This document shows positions 1-8,568 of a DNA stretch of 64,000 nucleotides, piece after piece. The stretch lies in NCBI GenBank assembly GCA_002407675.1, contig DHNW01000028.1, positions 49,006 to 113,005 of the forward strand. Reading direction: 5' to 3'. Origin of the DNA: Ruminococcaceae bacterium UBA5406. GTDB taxonomy: Bacteria; Bacillota; Clostridia; Oscillospirales; Acutalibacteraceae. Under the pieces are notes generated by a model, which made no database searches, had not been told where the DNA came from, and saw nothing but the letters and a program-made list of their open reading frames with translations. The position numbers were made by a program, and so were the translations under genes. The stretch's first letter is position 1. Each line of letters begins with the position of its first letter.

Positions 1-137
1 AATGCCCTGTCCCTGTTGTGAAAATCGGCGTGAATGACGTATATGGCAGTTCCGGACCGGCGGATGAAATCCTGGAGAAATTTGGTCTGTGTGAGTCCCA
101 TATCGAGGAAGTCGTCAAGAATGTCTTAAAAAAGTGA
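1..137 (+). CDS. Transketolase C-terminal subunit, 3' end only
   Basis: Only the last 44 or so codons are present; the gene enters from the left edge. The readable tail contains VKIGVNDVYGSSGPADEILE and ends KNVLKK before TGA. This matches the extreme C-terminus of the split transketolase C-terminal (pyrimidine-binding plus C-domain) subunit found in Firmicutes, where the partner subunit lies immediately upstream. The enzyme transfers two-carbon units in the non-oxidative pentose phosphate pathway. A hairpin terminator follows within 15 bases, so this gene ends its operon. Other members of the 2-oxoacid dehydrogenase E1-beta/DXS superfamily have similar tails, so the exact family is inferred. 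Confidence 0.7.
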   Translation, partial: CPVPVVKIGVNDVYGSSGPADEILEKFGLCESHIEEVVKNVLKK

Positions 138-150
138 TCGCTGCTTTAAA

Positions 151-180
151 GGCCGCAGGAAAAACCTGCGGCCTAATTTC
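151..180 (+). terminator. Rho-independent terminator after the transketolase subunit
   Basis: A perfect 9-bp stem (GGCCGCAGG at 151-159 with CCTGCGGCC at 165-173) encloses a 5-base A-rich loop. It is followed by a weak T-rich tail (TAATTTCTTA). It lies directly after the stop codon at 137. Confidence 0.75.
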
Positions 181-217
181 TTATCTGTGATATTTACGAA
201 AAGGGAGACTTTCAGCA

Positions 218-1237
218 TTGGAATCCAAATCCCCAAAATTGATCATTCTGGCACTGCTGGAGCTGCTTGCCAAAGAAACGGACGAAGACCATCCGATTTC
301 CGCCGAAGAATTGTGCTGCAGGCTGAAAGGACAGGGCTTTTCCTGTACCAGAAAAACGCTTTACCGTGATATTGCCGCCTTGAAAAGTTACGGATCAGAT
401 ATTTTATATACCCGGTTTCCCCGTGCGGGCTATTTTCTGGCTCAGCGCATGTTTGAAATACCGGAAATCAGGCTTTTAATGGATGCTGTCTGTGCGGCCC
501 CCTTTATCACCGAGCGAAAGACGGAAGAACTTGTTGGTAAGCTGGCGGGGCTTCTCAGCCGGGGCCAGGCGGAAGAAGCAGGCTCCCGAATCTATGTGCA
601 GAACTGTGAAAAATTCGGCAATGAGGAAATCTACTACACCATTGACACCGCCGCCCGCGCAATAACCCAAAAGAAAAAAATACAGTTTACCTATTATCAC
701 CGCGTTATTTCTGAAAACAGGGCCGTGCCGGACGCAGGGCGCTCCTTCCTTATCAGCCCGTACGCATTGATCTGGAATTCTGACCGGTATTATCTGGCCG
801 GAAATTACGGCAAATACGATTCCGTGAGTGTTTACCGCTTGGATCGGATGAAACACACCTGTATTTCTGATGAATCCAGCCGCCCTTTCGAAGAAGTCAG
901 TGAATATCGCGGGCGCTTCAATACGGAAGATTTTGCACGCAGGACATTCCATATGTATCACGGGGAGCGCCGGACGGTAGAGCTGCGCTGCTCCAGCGGT
1001 CTGCTGGAAGCGGTGCTGGACAAGTTCGGGAACGATATCCCGCTGAACCGGCAGGATGAAAATACTTTTACAATTCAGACGGAAATTTACCTCAGCGAAG
1101 GGTTTGTCGAATGGGTTCTTCAATATGGGGGGCAAATAGAAGTTTTATCCCCGGAACCGCTCCGGCAGGAAATTGTCCGCCGCATACGCGCAATGGAAAA
1201 CACGTATCGCCTTACTGAAAAAACATATGGTCGATGA
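218..1237 (+). CDS. WYL-domain transcriptional regulator with N-terminal HTH
   Basis: A 339-residue protein. Residues 1-65 form a DeoR/HTH_11-type winged helix (CRLKGQGFSCTRKTLYRDIA is the recognition region), and residues about 140-215 form a WYL domain with the typical core WNSDRYYLAGNYG. A C-terminal WCX-like extension follows. Such proteins are ligand-responsive regulators whose WYL module can bind nucleotides or nucleic acid. Translation starts at TTG (218), preceded by AAGGGAGA at 201-208. The 3' end overlaps the convergent mntP by 26 bp. No operator was identified, and the target genes are unknown. Confidence 0.85.
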   Translation: MESKSPKLIILALLELLAKETDEDHPISAEELCCRLKGQGFSCTRKTLYRDIAALKSYGSDILYTRFPRAGYFLAQRMFEIPEIRLLMDAVCAAPFITERKTEELVGKLAGLLSRGQAEEAGSRIYVQNCEKFGNEEIYYTIDTAARAITQKKKIQFTYYHRVISENRAVPDAGRSFLISPYALIWNSDRYYLAGNYGKYDSVSVYRLDRMKHTCISDESSRPFEEVSEYRGRFNTEDFARRTFHMYHGERRTVELRCSSGLLEAVLDKFGNDIPLNRQDENTFTIQTEIYLSEGFVEWVLQYGGQIEVLSPEPLRQEIVRRIRAMENTYRLTEKTYGR

Positions 1238-1799
1238 AAATTTCCAAACCGATTCCAATGAGGACGATCCCTCCGACGGTTTGTGCCCGGCCCGCGAGAA
1301 GCGGCCCGAACCGTTTTCCGATGTATACGCCTGCAAAGCAGATTACAAAGGTAATCAGACCGATGATCAGAACCGCAACGATCATTAGGGAGACGGTGGA
1401 AGCCCCCACAACAGACGGCAGAATAATCCCTGTTGCCAGCGCGTCAATACTGGTTGCCAGCGCCATTGCCAAAAGCGTTTTCCATGGGATATCATTTCGC
1501 AGTGGGCATTGTTTTCCGGCTTTTTTGTCTTTCCGCGCTTCGGCAATCATGCTGACACCCAGGTATCCCAGCAGTATCAGAGCGACCCAGTGATCAACGG
1601 CGTTGATAAAGGATTCGCCTGCTTTTCCAATGGCCCAGCCGGCCGCTGGCATGGCAGACTGAAATAAGCCGAAACACAGGGCCAGCTTCAGCGCAAACTG
1701 CGGTGTTACACGCCGCACAACGGAGCCGTTGGTAATGCTGACGGCAAAAGCATCCATGGCAAGGCCAACGGCAATTTCACACAGCAAAAGATAGTCCAT
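1212..1799 (-). CDS. mntP: Manganese efflux pump MntP
   Basis: A 195-residue, six-helix membrane protein of the MntP (DUF204/YebN) family, which exports Mn2+ to prevent manganese overload. It is built as two repeats carrying the conserved acidic signatures: MDAFAVS with Asp16 in the first helix and TSIDALATG with Asp119 in the fourth. Length and topology are normal. It is transcribed alone, convergent with the WYL regulator, with a good promoter 34-62 bases upstream of the start. In many bacteria mntP follows a yybP-ykoY manganese riboswitch; the leader here is too short for one and none is visible. Confidence 0.92.
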   Translation of the reverse strand: MDYLLLCEIAVGLAMDAFAVSITNGSVVRRVTPQFALKLALCFGLFQSAMPAAGWAIGKAGESFINAVDHWVALILLGYLGVSMIAEARKDKKAGKQCPLRNDIPWKTLLAMALATSIDALATGIILPSVVGASTVSLMIVAVLIIGLITFVICFAGVYIGKRFGPLLAGRAQTVGGIVLIGIGLEIFIDHMFFQ

Positions 1800-1832
1800 A
1801 GCTTCCTCCGGAATTTTAATACAGTAGCTATA

Positions 1833-1861
1833 ATGGTACCTTGATCTTGAGGTTTTGTCAA
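1833..1861 (-). promoter_or_regulatory. Promoter of mntP
   Basis: On the minus strand, TTGACA (1856-1861) and TACCAT (1833-1838) are separated by 17 bases. The leader to the mntP ATG is short, which rules out a riboswitch of the usual size. Confidence 0.6.
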
Positions 1862-1894
1862 TCCTGTACCCGGCCTGCAGTTACGGTGATTTCC

Positions 1895-1943
1895 GGAGAA
1901 AAATCCGGAGCCGGGGGAGGGTCTGCCCTTTTCCCGGCTCCGG
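1895..1943 (-). terminator. Rho-independent terminator of the DUF3787-like gene
   Basis: An 11-bp GC-rich stem (CCGGAGCCGGG at 1905-1915 with CCCGGCTCCGG at 1933-1943) is followed on the minus strand by ATTTTTCTC. It lies just beyond the stop codon at 1952. Confidence 0.8.
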
Positions 1944-1951
1944 AGGATCTT

Positions 1952-2110
1952 TTACTGCTGATGCTCTTCAGACCAGTCCCGGGCTTCTTTCACATGCTGC
2001 TCATCCGGTTTCGCCACGCCGGTTTTCTCGTACCGGCCGTCGGGAGCGGTTACGGCAGTAGCATGCTGGTTGTCCAGAGTCTTTTGCCTATCTTTCTTCT
2101 TCTGCTCCAT
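1952..2110 (-). CDS. Small DUF3787-like protein
   Basis: A 52-residue hydrophilic protein starting at ATG 2110, with a good Shine-Dalgarno sequence (AAGAGGTGAG) just upstream. A longer in-frame reading up to 2227 would run through the hisH ribosome binding site and lacks a start signal. The sequence is charged at the N-terminus (MEQKKKDRQK), has a central HATAV segment and ends PDEQHVKEARDWSEEHQQ. This resembles DUF3787 family members of Clostridia, which have a short central motif and a final 'VxxAxxWxxxNxK' pattern. Function is unknown. It is divergent from hisH and has its own terminator. Confidence 0.7.
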   Translation of the reverse strand: MEQKKKDRQKTLDNQHATAVTAPDGRYEKTGVAKPDEQHVKEARDWSEEHQQ

Positions 2111-2165
2111 AAAAAATCTCACCTCTTTTTTATCTTTTGCCGGAACCGATAAAAAATACGCGGGT

Positions 2166-2194
2166 TTGCCATCCTGATAATTTCGTGTTATACT
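2166..2194 (+). promoter_or_regulatory. Promoter of hisHF
   Basis: TTGCCA (2166-2171) and TATACT (2189-2194) are separated by 17 bases and end 31 bases before the hisH ATG at 2226. The sequence AGGAGGAAGCC provides the ribosome binding site. Confidence 0.6.
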
Positions 2195-2225
2195 ATGGTA
2201 AACTACGAAAGCACAGGAGGAAGCC

Positions 2226-2837
2226 ATGATTGCTGTTTTGGATTATGGGGCCGGGAATCTGCAAAGTGTTGTCAAGGCATTCCGGTTTATTGGTGAAGAG
2301 CCGGTAGTGACCGGAAATCCGCAGCGCCTCAAAGCGTCGTCCGCAGCGGTCCTGCCGGGTGTGGGTGCATTTGGGGATGCCATGGGCTGTCTTGAAAGAT
2401 GCGGTCTTGTGGAGCCAATCTTGGATTTTATCAAATCTGGCAAGCCGTTTCTTGGAATCTGTCTGGGACTCCAGCTTCTGTTTGAAAACAGCGAAGAAGC
2501 ACCGGACGTTTCCGGACTGGGTATCCTGAAGGGCGGAATCCATCGGATTCCGGCGGCTGACGGCTTGAAAATTCCCCATATCGGCTGGAATTCTCTGGAT
2601 CTGAAGGAGCGGGACGGGCTTTTTACCGGTTTGGAAAGCCATCCCTACGTCTATTTTGTCCATTCCTATTATTTGCGGGCGGATGACCGGAATGCTGTGT
2701 CAGCCACCACCGAATACGGTGTAACCATTGATGCGGCGGTGCGCCGTGGAAATTTGTGCGCAACACAGTTCCACCCGGAAAAAAGCGGCCGGGTCGGCCT
2801 GCAAATCCTTCGGAATTTTGCAGGCATGATTGGGTGA
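2226..2837 (+). CDS. hisH: Imidazole glycerol phosphate synthase, glutaminase subunit HisH
   Basis: A 203-residue class I glutamine amidotransferase that hydrolyses glutamine and channels ammonia to HisF in histidine biosynthesis. The nucleophile Cys79 sits in LGICLGLQ and the His183/Glu185 pair in FHPEKSG, completing the triad. The N-terminal IAVLDYGAGN and PGVGAF motifs are typical of HisH. Length is normal. hisF follows after 15 bases. The remaining his genes are not in this window, so the pair stands apart from a full his operon. Confidence 0.95.
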   Translation: MIAVLDYGAGNLQSVVKAFRFIGEEPVVTGNPQRLKASSAAVLPGVGAFGDAMGCLERCGLVEPILDFIKSGKPFLGICLGLQLLFENSEEAPDVSGLGILKGGIHRIPAADGLKIPHIGWNSLDLKERDGLFTGLESHPYVYFVHSYYLRADDRNAVSATTEYGVTIDAAVRRGNLCATQFHPEKSGRVGLQILRNFAGMIG

Positions 2838-2852
2838 ACGGGGGGATTCAGC

Positions 2853-3611
2853 ATGTATGCCAAACGAATCATTCCATGCCTTGATGTAAACGGCGGCAGG
2901 GTGGTCAAAGGAATTTCCTTTGTTCATCTGCGGGATGCCGGAGATCCCGTGCAGGCGGCGGAAGAATACGACCGGCAGGGGGCGGACGAGCTGGTTTTTT
3001 TGGATATCACCGCGTCCGCAGAGTCGCGCAGTATTGTACTCGATATGGTCCGAAAAGTCGCGGATCAAATTTTTATTCCGTTCACGGTTGGCGGCGGAAT
3101 TCGGTCAGTAGACGACTTTACCGCACTTCTGCGGGCAGGTGCAGACAAAGTTTCCGTCAATTCCGCCGCGCTTCAGTATCCGGAGCTGATTTCGCAGGCG
3201 GCCGAAAAATTTGGGAGCCAGTGCGTCGTCTGCGCGATTGACGCGAAACGCCGCGCGGAGGGCGGATGGACGGTTTACCGGAACGGCGGCCGGATCGATA
3301 CCGGCCGCGATGCGGTAGAGTGGGCAAAAGAAGCCGAGCGCCGAGGCACGGGGGAAATCCTGCTGACCAGCATGGACTGCGACGGCCAGAAAAACGGTTA
3401 TGACCTCGCACTGACGTCGGCGGTTTCAGGCAGTGTGTCCATACCGGTGATTGCATCCGGCGGCGCGGGAAAACCGGAACATTTTTACGAAGCTTTCACA
3501 AAAGGCCGGGCGGATGCCGTTCTTGCCGCTTCATTGTTCCATTTCGGCGAAATCACGATTCCGGAACTGAAACAGTATCTTTCACGGCGGGAAATTCCCG
3601 TCCGTCTGTAG
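2853..3611 (+). CDS. hisF: Imidazole glycerol phosphate synthase, cyclase subunit HisF
   Basis: A 252-residue TIM-barrel cyclase that converts PRFAR plus ammonia to imidazole glycerol phosphate and AICAR. Both catalytic aspartates are present: Asp11 (PCLDVNGGRVVKG) and Asp130 (VCAIDAK). Phosphate-binding loops appear as VGGGIRS and IASGGAG. It is co-transcribed with hisH and closed by a strong hairpin. HisH/HisF copies are sometimes recruited with a WbpG/PseA amidotransferase to make acetamidino sugars. No such partner is nearby, so ordinary histidine synthesis is the simpler reading. Confidence 0.95.
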   Translation: MYAKRIIPCLDVNGGRVVKGISFVHLRDAGDPVQAAEEYDRQGADELVFLDITASAESRSIVLDMVRKVADQIFIPFTVGGGIRSVDDFTALLRAGADKVSVNSAALQYPELISQAAEKFGSQCVVCAIDAKRRAEGGWTVYRNGGRIDTGRDAVEWAKEAERRGTGEILLTSMDCDGQKNGYDLALTSAVSGSVSIPVIASGGAGKPEHFYEAFTKGRADAVLAASLFHFGEITIPELKQYLSRREIPVRL

Positions 3612-3613
3612 AA

Positions 3614-3650
3614 AAGGCTATGTACCCGTCCCGGTGCATAGCCTTCTTAA
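3614..3650. terminator. Probable bidirectional terminator between hisF and a convergent glycosyltransferase
   Basis: A 13-bp stem with one G-T pair joins AAGGCTATGTACC (3614-3626) and GGTGCATAGCCTT (3633-3645). It is followed by a short T-rich run on the plus strand. The glycosyltransferase gene on the minus strand stops at 3661, so the same hairpin could serve both. Confidence 0.75.
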
Positions 3651-3660
3651 ATTCATAAAT

Positions 3661-4914
3661 TCAGTTTTTCGGAAGGATTGCTTCAGCAAAACGGGCGTAG
3701 TTCGTTTCAGCGCAGAAATTCTGCTTCCAGATTTCACGGGAAGCCGTCCGCATAGCCTTGAAATCCTGCCTGTCCATTTGATTCATGGACTTGATTTTTT
3801 CGGCGAGGGAATCGGGTGTAAAATCGGCGTCCAGCAGAAAACCGTTTACCCCGTCGTGGACGATTTCTGACGTTCCGCCCACATTCGTTGCAAGGATTGG
3901 AATACCGAAAGAACATGCCTCCATAATGCTGACGGGGAGGCCCTCCGAGCTGCTGGTGTTGACAAAACAGTCCACATGATTCGTCTGGTAGAATTCCATC
4001 AGCTTTTTGTTTGGAATTTCCCCTGCAAAGCGGTATTCCATGAAACTGAGATTCTGTTTGGCATAGTTTTGAAGATCCGGTAGACCGCTGCCGCCGCCGA
4101 AATGCGTCCATTCCAATTTCAGGCCGCTTCCGTTCAGCAGTGCCAGCGCTTGTGCCAGCCGTTCTACCCGCTTTACGGGAGAAATGTGGCAGCAGCTGAC
4201 CAGATGAAATTCCGGGAGAGGCTGGCCGGGTCCAGCCCCAAAATCGAATGTACCAAGGTATGCGGTGTGAATTTTATCGGAATAACGGGGAAATTTTTCT
4301 TTGAGACAGCGGCTTCCGTTGTCGGAACACGGGTATACGGCGTCCAGGTTTTTTAATAGAAAAGGACGCAGCGGGAGGTAATGCAGGCGGTTTCGGGACT
4401 CGTACAGATCGTACCGGTGGGCGCGGCTGACCGCCAGACCGTTTGCTGCTCCGAAATCTTTTTTTAGACTCAGGGCGGCGAGGGCGGTGTCAAAAAACCA
4501 GTAGCTGTAAAAGGTAATGCCCTCATATTTCTCCAGGTTTTCTTTTTTCAGGATTTCTTTTGCCAGGCAGGCAATTCGGTCGGCTTTTGCCGAAAAATAT
4601 GCGAGAAACAGGCGCCGCAGAGGCGATCTGCCAATTCGTTCCCGCTCTTCCGCGCTGCGGCACTTGCCGGGCAGGCGCAGAAATTGTTTGGCTGCTTCTG
4701 TCGGAACGGCGCGCCGGACATCTGAGGCGGGGATAAACCGGGCAGTGGCATTTTCAGGCAGGGCTCTGGTTTGAACGGGATGGTCGGAAGTAGATGTGGC
4801 GATCACAAGAAGCCGGTCAAACCTTTGGGCTGTAATGGGCAGCTCATTTTCTATAAATTCTTCGCCAGTGTCGAAGGGATAGGCCTTTGTCAGCAGGATC
4901 AGACAGTTTTTCAT
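3661..4914 (-). CDS. GT4-family glycosyltransferase
   Basis: A 417-residue glycosyltransferase with the GT-B fold. The C-terminal donor-site segment has the EX7E pattern EGLPVSIMEA followed by GIPILATNVGGTSEIV, as in family GT4. The central KRVERLAQAL block is also typical. The start chosen is ATG 4914 (MKNCLILLTKAYPFDTGEEF), preceded by GGGAGAG. An extended reading to 5121 would overlap the divergent gene and its promoter. No signal peptide or membrane helix was seen, so it is probably a cytosolic, membrane-associated enzyme acting on lipid-linked glycans. The sugar and acceptor cannot be told from sequence. It is divergent from two more glycosyltransferases. Confidence 0.85.
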   Translation of the reverse strand: MKNCLILLTKAYPFDTGEEFIENELPITAQRFDRLLVIATSTSDHPVQTRALPENATARFIPASDVRRAVPTEAAKQFLRLPGKCRSAEERERIGRSPLRRLFLAYFSAKADRIACLAKEILKKENLEKYEGITFYSYWFFDTALAALSLKKDFGAANGLAVSRAHRYDLYESRNRLHYLPLRPFLLKNLDAVYPCSDNGSRCLKEKFPRYSDKIHTAYLGTFDFGAGPGQPLPEFHLVSCCHISPVKRVERLAQALALLNGSGLKLEWTHFGGGSGLPDLQNYAKQNLSFMEYRFAGEIPNKKLMEFYQTNHVDCFVNTSSSEGLPVSIMEACSFGIPILATNVGGTSEIVHDGVNGFLLDADFTPDSLAEKIKSMNQMDRQDFKAMRTASREIWKQNFCAETNYARFAEAILPKN

Positions 4915-4945
4915 TTTTGTGTCTCTCCCAGATTTTGATTCTACA

Positions 4946-4974
4946 AGCATAGCATACCCGCCTTCAAATTTCAA
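4946..4974 (-). promoter_or_regulatory. Promoter of the minus-strand glycosyltransferase
   Basis: On the minus strand, TTGAAA (4969-4974) and TATGCT (4946-4951) are 17 bases apart. It is back to back with the plus-strand promoter at 4980, with only 5 bases between the two -35 boxes. Confidence 0.55.
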
Positions 4975-4979
4975 CTCGG

Positions 4980-5008
4980 TTGTTTTTCTGACGGCGGAAT
5001 GATATAAT
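4980..5008 (+). promoter_or_regulatory. Promoter of the plus-strand glycosyltransferase-mnmA operon
   Basis: TTGTTT (4980-4985) and a perfect TATAAT (5003-5008) are separated by 17 bases, about 70 bases ahead of the TTG start at 5077. Confidence 0.65.
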
Positions 5009-5076
5009 ACTAACGCCAATACAAATGGCGGATTGCCGCGGCCTTTTTCCGCCAAGGGAAAGCGGGGAGGTTCATT

Positions 5077-6141
5077 TTGCCTCAAATAAGCGTGATTGTC
5101 CCTGTTTATAATGTAGAGCAATACTTGGACCAGTGCGTCAAAAGCATTTTGGCCCAGAGTTTTACGGATTTTGAACTTTTACTGGTCAACGATGCTTCAA
5201 CGGATCATTCTCTGCAAAAAGCGCAGGAATATCGGTTTGACCGGCGTGTCCAAGTGCTGGACAAGCCGCACGGAGGGCTTGGGAATACCAGAAACTACGG
5301 CGTTCAGCACGCCCGGGGAAAATATCTCCTGTTCGTCGATTCTGACGACTGGGTAGAAGAAGATATGCTCCGGGATTTGTATTCGCTGGCAGAAGCATAC
5401 CGGGCGGATCTGGTGGTTTTTAACTTTGTGCGGGAGAATCTGCAGAATGCGGAAAGCCGTGTTTGCAGCCTGCCGGTGCATTACCCGGAGTTCGGGCAGG
5501 ATATTCAGAAACGCATGGTGGCTGAGCTGGTCGGCCCGGATCCTTGTGACGGCCCATGGCACCATGTGGAATTGCTGGGCTGTGCCTGCCGCCGGATGTA
5601 TCTTCGGAGCTGGTATCTGAAAAATAATATTTCTTTCGGAAACGAACAGAAGATTATGCTGGAAGATCTGCCGGTGTCTCTTCACGCGCACTGCGCGTCG
5701 GAGCGTCTCCTGCTGACGGGCGGGGCTTATTACCATTACCGGTATAATCCCAATTCTCTCAGTACGAGATACCGTCCCCGCAAAATGGAAATGCTCACGG
5801 CGTGCTTTCAAAGAATGCGCAAAATCCTTCTGAATTATAATCTGTACGAGCAGTACCGGGAACGGCATCTGGCGTGGTTTTTGCGCTTTGCGGCACATTC
5901 TTCGCTTGTCAATTGTTTCAGCCCGCTGAACCCGGCCGGATTCAGCGGCCGGTACCGTGAAGTCTGTGAGATCTTGAAAAATCCTGTCCTGCGGGAAGCT
6001 GCTCGGTCCGATTATCTGAAACACGGCGCCGCTTCGGATCGGATGATCCTTCGGGTTCTTCGAACCCATTTTCCGCCGCTGGTTTATTTATCTTATCGGC
6101 TGTATTCCCGAATTTTAATGAAAGACGAAACCCGAAAATAA
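5077..6141 (+). CDS. GT2-family glycosyltransferase
   Basis: A 354-residue family 2 glycosyltransferase with the GT-A fold. The N-terminus reads QISVIVPVYNVEQYLDQC, then LLVNDASTDHS and the metal-binding FVDSDDWV, all standard nucleotide-sugar-binding motifs of processive or side-chain polysaccharide transferases. It starts at TTG 5077 with GGGGAGG six bases upstream. The C-terminal half (residues 200-354) is Arg/Tyr-rich with no clear transmembrane segments. It lies 20 bases before the next glycosyltransferase, and a shared role in a surface or secreted glycan is inferred. Donor and acceptor are unknown. Confidence 0.88.
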   Translation: MPQISVIVPVYNVEQYLDQCVKSILAQSFTDFELLLVNDASTDHSLQKAQEYRFDRRVQVLDKPHGGLGNTRNYGVQHARGKYLLFVDSDDWVEEDMLRDLYSLAEAYRADLVVFNFVRENLQNAESRVCSLPVHYPEFGQDIQKRMVAELVGPDPCDGPWHHVELLGCACRRMYLRSWYLKNNISFGNEQKIMLEDLPVSLHAHCASERLLLTGGAYYHYRYNPNSLSTRYRPRKMEMLTACFQRMRKILLNYNLYEQYRERHLAWFLRFAAHSSLVNCFSPLNPAGFSGRYREVCEILKNPVLREAARSDYLKHGAASDRMILRVLRTHFPPLVYLSYRLYSRILMKDETRK

Positions 6142-6160
6142 CCGTTTAGGAGAAACTGGA

Positions 6161-7384
6161 ATGCCGGATAAAAAGAAAATACTATTTATCAGTTACAGTT
6201 TGCACAGCGGCGGAATCGAAAAAAGCCTCGTAACGGTTCTGTCGCTTTTTAATTATGATGCGTACGACGTGGATCTCCAGCTTTTTGCCAACGAAGGGCT
6301 GTTCCTGGATCAGGTTCCGCCTCAGGTGCATTTGCTGAAGCCCCTGTTTCCCCCGGAATACCGTTTGAATATCCGTCAGGCTTTTTTTGCCCTGATCCGC
6401 CGGGGTCATCCTCTGATGGCCCTCGGCCGGCTGCTGGTCAGCCTTGCGGGAATGAAGGGGACCATGGGGGAGCGCCTGGCTAAAATGTGGCGGGTAGAAC
6501 GCCGCTTTGCCCGGGGAAACAAGAAAAAATACGATGCCGCCGTGGCTTATATGGAAGGCCAGCCGATTTATTACAATGTTACGAAAGTAAAAAGCCGGGT
6601 AAAAATCGGGTTCATCCACGGTGATTACAAGGCAATGGGGTTAAATGATACCTTTGACCGGGAGTTTATCGGGCGTCTTGACGCTCTCTGTACGGTGTCG
6701 GGGTCCTGCCTTTCGTCCCTGAAAGAGGTATTCCCGGAGTATGCGGGAAAGTGCCATGTCATCTACAATATAATTTCCCCGGAATTCATTCGCTCGCTGG
6801 CGGCAAAAGGGAAAGGCTTCACGGATCCGTTCTCAGGTCTCCGTATTCTTTCCATTGCTCGCCTGTCCCGCCAAAAAGGGCTGGACATTGCCCTGCCGGC
6901 TGTAGCTGAACTGCATCGCCAAGGCATCCTGTTTCGCTGGTATATTATCGGCGTGGGCCCTGAAGAAGCAAAGCTGAAGGATATGGTGAGAGATCTTGGC
7001 ATAGAGGATGTTGTCTTCTTTATGGGTGAATGCCCGAACCCTTATGCTTATTTAAAAGAGTGTGACCTTTATCTGCAGCCCAGCCGTTTTGAGGGAAAGT
7101 CCATTGCCGTGGATGAGGCGATGGTGATGTGCCGGCCGATCCTTCTTACGAATTTTTCTACGGCATCCGATCAGATTGATTCCGGCCGAAATGGCCTGAT
7201 TGTCCCCATGACTCCCGAAGGAATCCGGGATGGGCTAGCGGATCTGCTTCTGCATGAAGACCGCCGAAGGGCTTTTTCGAAGGCGCTGGCAGAGGAAAGC
7301 ATTTCAAACGAATCGGAGCTGCAAAAACTTTACCGGCTGATCGACGGGAAACCGATCCCGGAAGAAAAACAGCCGGCTGACTGA
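6161..7384 (+). CDS. GT4-family glycosyltransferase
   Basis: A 407-residue GT-B enzyme. The N-terminal domain starts KKILFISYSLHSGGIEKSL, with the glycine-rich acceptor loop typical of GT4 (HSGGIEKSL). The C-terminal domain carries IARLSRQKGLDIALPA and the donor-site stretch QPSRFEGKSIAVDEAMVMCR, equivalent to the EX7E motif. It is located between a GT2 enzyme and mnmA in one transcription unit (gaps of 19 and 20 bases). It probably adds one residue to a cell-surface polysaccharide; the specific sugar cannot be assigned. Confidence 0.86.
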   Translation: MPDKKKILFISYSLHSGGIEKSLVTVLSLFNYDAYDVDLQLFANEGLFLDQVPPQVHLLKPLFPPEYRLNIRQAFFALIRRGHPLMALGRLLVSLAGMKGTMGERLAKMWRVERRFARGNKKKYDAAVAYMEGQPIYYNVTKVKSRVKIGFIHGDYKAMGLNDTFDREFIGRLDALCTVSGSCLSSLKEVFPEYAGKCHVIYNIISPEFIRSLAAKGKGFTDPFSGLRILSIARLSRQKGLDIALPAVAELHRQGILFRWYIIGVGPEEAKLKDMVRDLGIEDVVFFMGECPNPYAYLKECDLYLQPSRFEGKSIAVDEAMVMCRPILLTNFSTASDQIDSGRNGLIVPMTPEGIRDGLADLLLHEDRRRAFSKALAEESISNESELQKLYRLIDGKPIPEEKQPAD

Positions 7385-7404
7385 ATACAATGGGGAATGG
7401 ATAA

Positions 7405-8472
7405 ATGAAAGAAGAAGTCATGGTAGCGATGAGCGGCGGCGTGGACAGTTCCGTAGCGGCGCTTCTTTTGCTGGAACAAGGGTACCGGGTATCCGGTGTA
7501 ACGCTCCGCCTGTTTGATAAAACCGCCAGTGAAACGCGTGTCTGCCGCTTTCAGCAGGATGCGAAGGACGCGGAAAATGTTACGTCCCGGCTTGGCATCC
7601 GGTATGAAGTTCTGGATTTGAGTGAGGATTTCCGGCGCGAGGTTGTAAGCCGGTTTGTTGGCGGATATGAGGCTGGACGGACTCCGAATCCCTGCATTGA
7701 CTGCAATCGGTATATTAAATTCGGCAAACTGGCTGAATTTGCGGCGCGTAAGGGAGCAGGCTGTCTGGCAACAGGCCATTATGCACGCGTGGAATATGAT
7801 GCCGGGCGGGGCCGCTGGCTTCTGAAGAAAGCGAAAGATGTGACGAAGGATCAGACTTATGTGCTGTATTCCCTGTCTCAGGAAGTGCTGTCCCATACGC
7901 TGTTTCCGCTGGGCAGTCTGTGTAAATCGGAAGTGCGGGAACTGGCGCTGAAAAATGGGCTGGTTAATTCCCATAAGCCAGACAGTGAGGATATCTGCTT
8001 CATTCCGGATGGCGATTATGCCGGTTTTCTTGAAAATCAAATAGGAATTTCACCCAGACCGGGAAATTTTATTGATCAAAACGGGCATGTTTTAGGTGCC
8101 CACCGGGGGCTGATCCATTACACGGTCGGCCAGCGGAAAGGGCTGGGCCTAAGCTTTGCTGCTCCGCGCTATGTTCTCGGCAAAAACGCAGAAGACAATA
8201 CGGTCGTTTTGGGAGAAAACAAAGACCTGTTTCGGGATTCTCTGACGGTTAGCGGCGTGAATTGGATTGCAATGGAACGTTTGGAGAAACCCATGAAGGC
8301 AAGCGTAAAAATCCGTTACAGCCAAACGGAAGCCGGCGCGACGGTTTCCCCGCTGGAAAATGGCAGGATTTCCGTCCGGTTCGACCGGCCGCAGCGGGCG
8401 GTCACGCCGGGGCAGGCGGCCGTCTTTTACAAGGGCGATCTTGTTTTGGGCGGAGGGACTATCGAGGGGTAA
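7405..8472 (+). CDS. mnmA: tRNA-specific 2-thiouridylase MnmA
   Basis: A 355-residue enzyme that thiolates U34 of Lys, Glu and Gln tRNAs using sulfur relayed from a cysteine desulfurase. The PP-loop ATP motif MSGGVDSSVAALLL is at residues 9-22. The catalytic cysteines sit in NPCIDCNRYIKFG and SEDICFI, and the tRNA-binding and C-terminal barrel segments include HYTVGQRKGLGLS. It follows the glycosyltransferases by 20 bases and probably shares their transcript, although its job is unrelated. No strong terminator is visible after it; only a weak hairpin is seen near 8530-8560. Confidence 0.95.
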   Translation: MKEEVMVAMSGGVDSSVAALLLLEQGYRVSGVTLRLFDKTASETRVCRFQQDAKDAENVTSRLGIRYEVLDLSEDFRREVVSRFVGGYEAGRTPNPCIDCNRYIKFGKLAEFAARKGAGCLATGHYARVEYDAGRGRWLLKKAKDVTKDQTYVLYSLSQEVLSHTLFPLGSLCKSEVRELALKNGLVNSHKPDSEDICFIPDGDYAGFLENQIGISPRPGNFIDQNGHVLGAHRGLIHYTVGQRKGLGLSFAAPRYVLGKNAEDNTVVLGENKDLFRDSLTVSGVNWIAMERLEKPMKASVKIRYSQTEAGATVSPLENGRISVRFDRPQRAVTPGQAAVFYKGDLVLGGGTIEG

Positions 8473-8568
8473 ATGATAAGATTCGAAGAAATCATGTAGA
8501 ATATCGAGCAAATGGAAGATTGTTTCATATAATCCGATAATTCAGCAGAAAAAGGGATTATTTTATCC

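Noticed and set aside
1800..1861. yybP-ykoY manganese riboswitch before mntP
   Set aside because: The promoter lies 34-62 bases from the start codon, leaving no room for the element, and its conserved blocks are absent.
2226..3611. hisH-hisF as part of an acetamidino-sugar (WbpG-type) pathway
   Set aside because: No WbpG/PseA amidotransferase is nearby, the pair has its own promoter and terminator, and the diacetamido-mannuronate genes lie 28 kb away. Ordinary histidine synthesis is simpler.
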